Shown: piece after piece, positions 63,352 to 64,000 of the stretch
Position numbering within the stretch: position 1 is the stretch's first letter
How the letters are laid out: each line of letters opens with the position of its first letter
Assembly (NCBI RefSeq): GCF_036663835.1
Contig: NZ_JAXOJT010000001.1
Coordinates: 1,674,001 to 1,738,000, forward strand
Origin: Sphingomonas sp. LT1P40
Lineage (GTDB): Bacteria; Pseudomonadota; Alphaproteobacteria; Sphingomonadales; Sphingomonadaceae
DNA: 64,000 nucleotides
Direction of reading: 5' to 3'
Made by a program: the position numbers and the translations under genes
The notes under the pieces: generated by a model
What the model was told of the DNA's origin: nothing
Databases searched by the model: none
What the model saw: the letters and a program-made list of their open reading frames with translations, nothing else

Positions 63352-64000
63352 CCGCCTTCTCCAACCCGCTGGTCAAGCGCGTCCGCTCGCTCCGCGACAA
63401 GAAGCATCGCCGCGACGAGGGGCTGTTTCTGGCCGAGGGTCTGCGCATCCTGACCGAGGCGCGCGAGACGGGCATCCTTCCAGACTATCTGTTCTTCGCC
63501 AAAGGGCATGAGACCCACGAACTCGCCGCTGCCCTGATCGCCGAGACCGAGGCAGCGGGGGGTGAGGCGATTGCGACCGATGCCGACATCCTCTCCAAAC
63601 TATCGGGCAAGGACAATCCCGGTGCCGTCGTCGGCGTCTATCGCGAGTTTCCGACCGATCTTGCGCGGCTTGACCGCAGCACCGCGCCGATCTGGCTGGT
63701 CGCGGAGCGGCTGCGCGATCCCGGCAATCTCGGCACCATCCTGCGCACCGCAGATGCCGTTGGCGCGGGCGGGCTGATCCTGATCGACCAGTGCGTCGAT
63801 CCATTCAGCGTCGAGGCTGTGCGCGCCAGCATGGGGGCATTGTTCACCATCCCCATCGCCCGCGCGCCATGGGAGGAATTCCACGACTGGCTCCGCGCCG
63901 GTCCCGGCCAGTTGGTCGGCCTCGCATTGGAAGGCGCCGTGGACTATCGCACGCCTGACTTTGCCGCACCGGTATTCCTGCTCACCGGCAACGAGGCACA
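63336..64000 (+). CDS. TrmH/SpoU-family RNA 2'-O-methyltransferase (3' end outside window)
   Basis: The first ~221 codons. An N-terminal RNA-binding substrate domain (ITAFSNPLVKRVRSLRDKKHRRDEGLFLAEGLRIL) is followed by the SpoU domain with WLVAERLRDPGNLGTILRTADAVGAGGLIL and, at the edge, VFLLTGNEA. It transfers methyl from SAM to ribose of rRNA or tRNA using a knotted fold. The likely start is a TTG at 63336, overlapping vapC by 16 bp; no ATG is available upstream in the frame. Confidence 0.9.
   Translation, partial: MPREITAFSNPLVKRVRSLRDKKHRRDEGLFLAEGLRILTEARETGILPDYLFFAKGHETHELAAALIAETEAAGGEAIATDADILSKLSGKDNPGAVVGVYREFPTDLARLDRSTAPIWLVAERLRDPGNLGTILRTADAVGAGGLILIDQCVDPFSVEAVRASMGALFTIPIARAPWEEFHDWLRAGPGQLVGLALEGAVDYRTPDFAAPVFLLTGNEA

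Overview
The window is a stretch of chromosome from a high-GC alphaproteobacterium, most probably a Sphingomonas-like member of the Sphingomonadaceae. The reasons are protein style and gene order: a long TonB-dependent receptor with a C-terminal Phe, lptD-surA-pdxA-rsmA, and pckA divergent from chvI-chvG-hprK-rapZ-EIIA-HPr. Genes are densely packed, many start codons overlap the previous stop (ATGA, GTGA, TGATG), and GTG/TTG starts are common. I see no tRNA, rRNA, CRISPR array, prophage or intact insertion sequence.

1-28379: a catabolic region for an activated hydrophobic carboxylic acid. It holds four acyl-CoA dehydrogenase genes (one cut by the window edge), three SDRs, a zinc alcohol dehydrogenase, an APH-type phosphotransferase, an acyl-CoA ligase, two thioesterases, two GSTs, three MFS carriers, a TonB-dependent receptor and a regulator with two TetR-type DNA-binding domains. 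The operon 8001->3010 pairs an ACAD10/11-like dehydrogenase with a separate APH-family kinase. That is the gene content of the 4-hydroxyacyl-CoA phosphorylation route (levulinate LvaA/LvaC, animal ACAD10/11). Five promoter regions here share a 16-bp motif ending in GTATGG, which suggests one regulon. A 1112-residue membrane protein of unknown function (9411-12749) lies inside the region.

28512-34135: a secreted protein with five EF-hand loops, followed by an OmpR-type response regulator and a histidine kinase, then ndk and several membrane proteins of unknown function, two of which are tandem paralogues.

34139-43570: housekeeping genes: holC and pepA on the minus strand, the envelope and maturation operon lptD-surA-pdxA-rsmA on the plus strand, a TPR protein, and an RsmB-type methyltransferase.

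43647-50782: a MITE-like inverted repeat, a TonB-like protein, a cold-shock gene with a structured leader and a good terminator, two small basic proteins, guaB, a small phosphatase, a CitE-like lyase, and an SPFH/NfeD membrane pair.

50868-56461: a Tat-exported DUF885 hydrolase, chromate resistance genes chrA/chrB, and four small genes of unknown role.

56506-64000: pckA, divergent from ChvI/ChvG, followed by a regulatory PTS block (HprK, RapZ, EIIA, HPr) with no sugar permease. This links envelope stress sensing to carbon and gluconeogenic control. A vapBC toxin-antitoxin pair and a truncated SpoU-type RNA methyltransferase end the window. Several families of palindromic intergenic repeats are scattered throughout, mostly at gene 3' ends.
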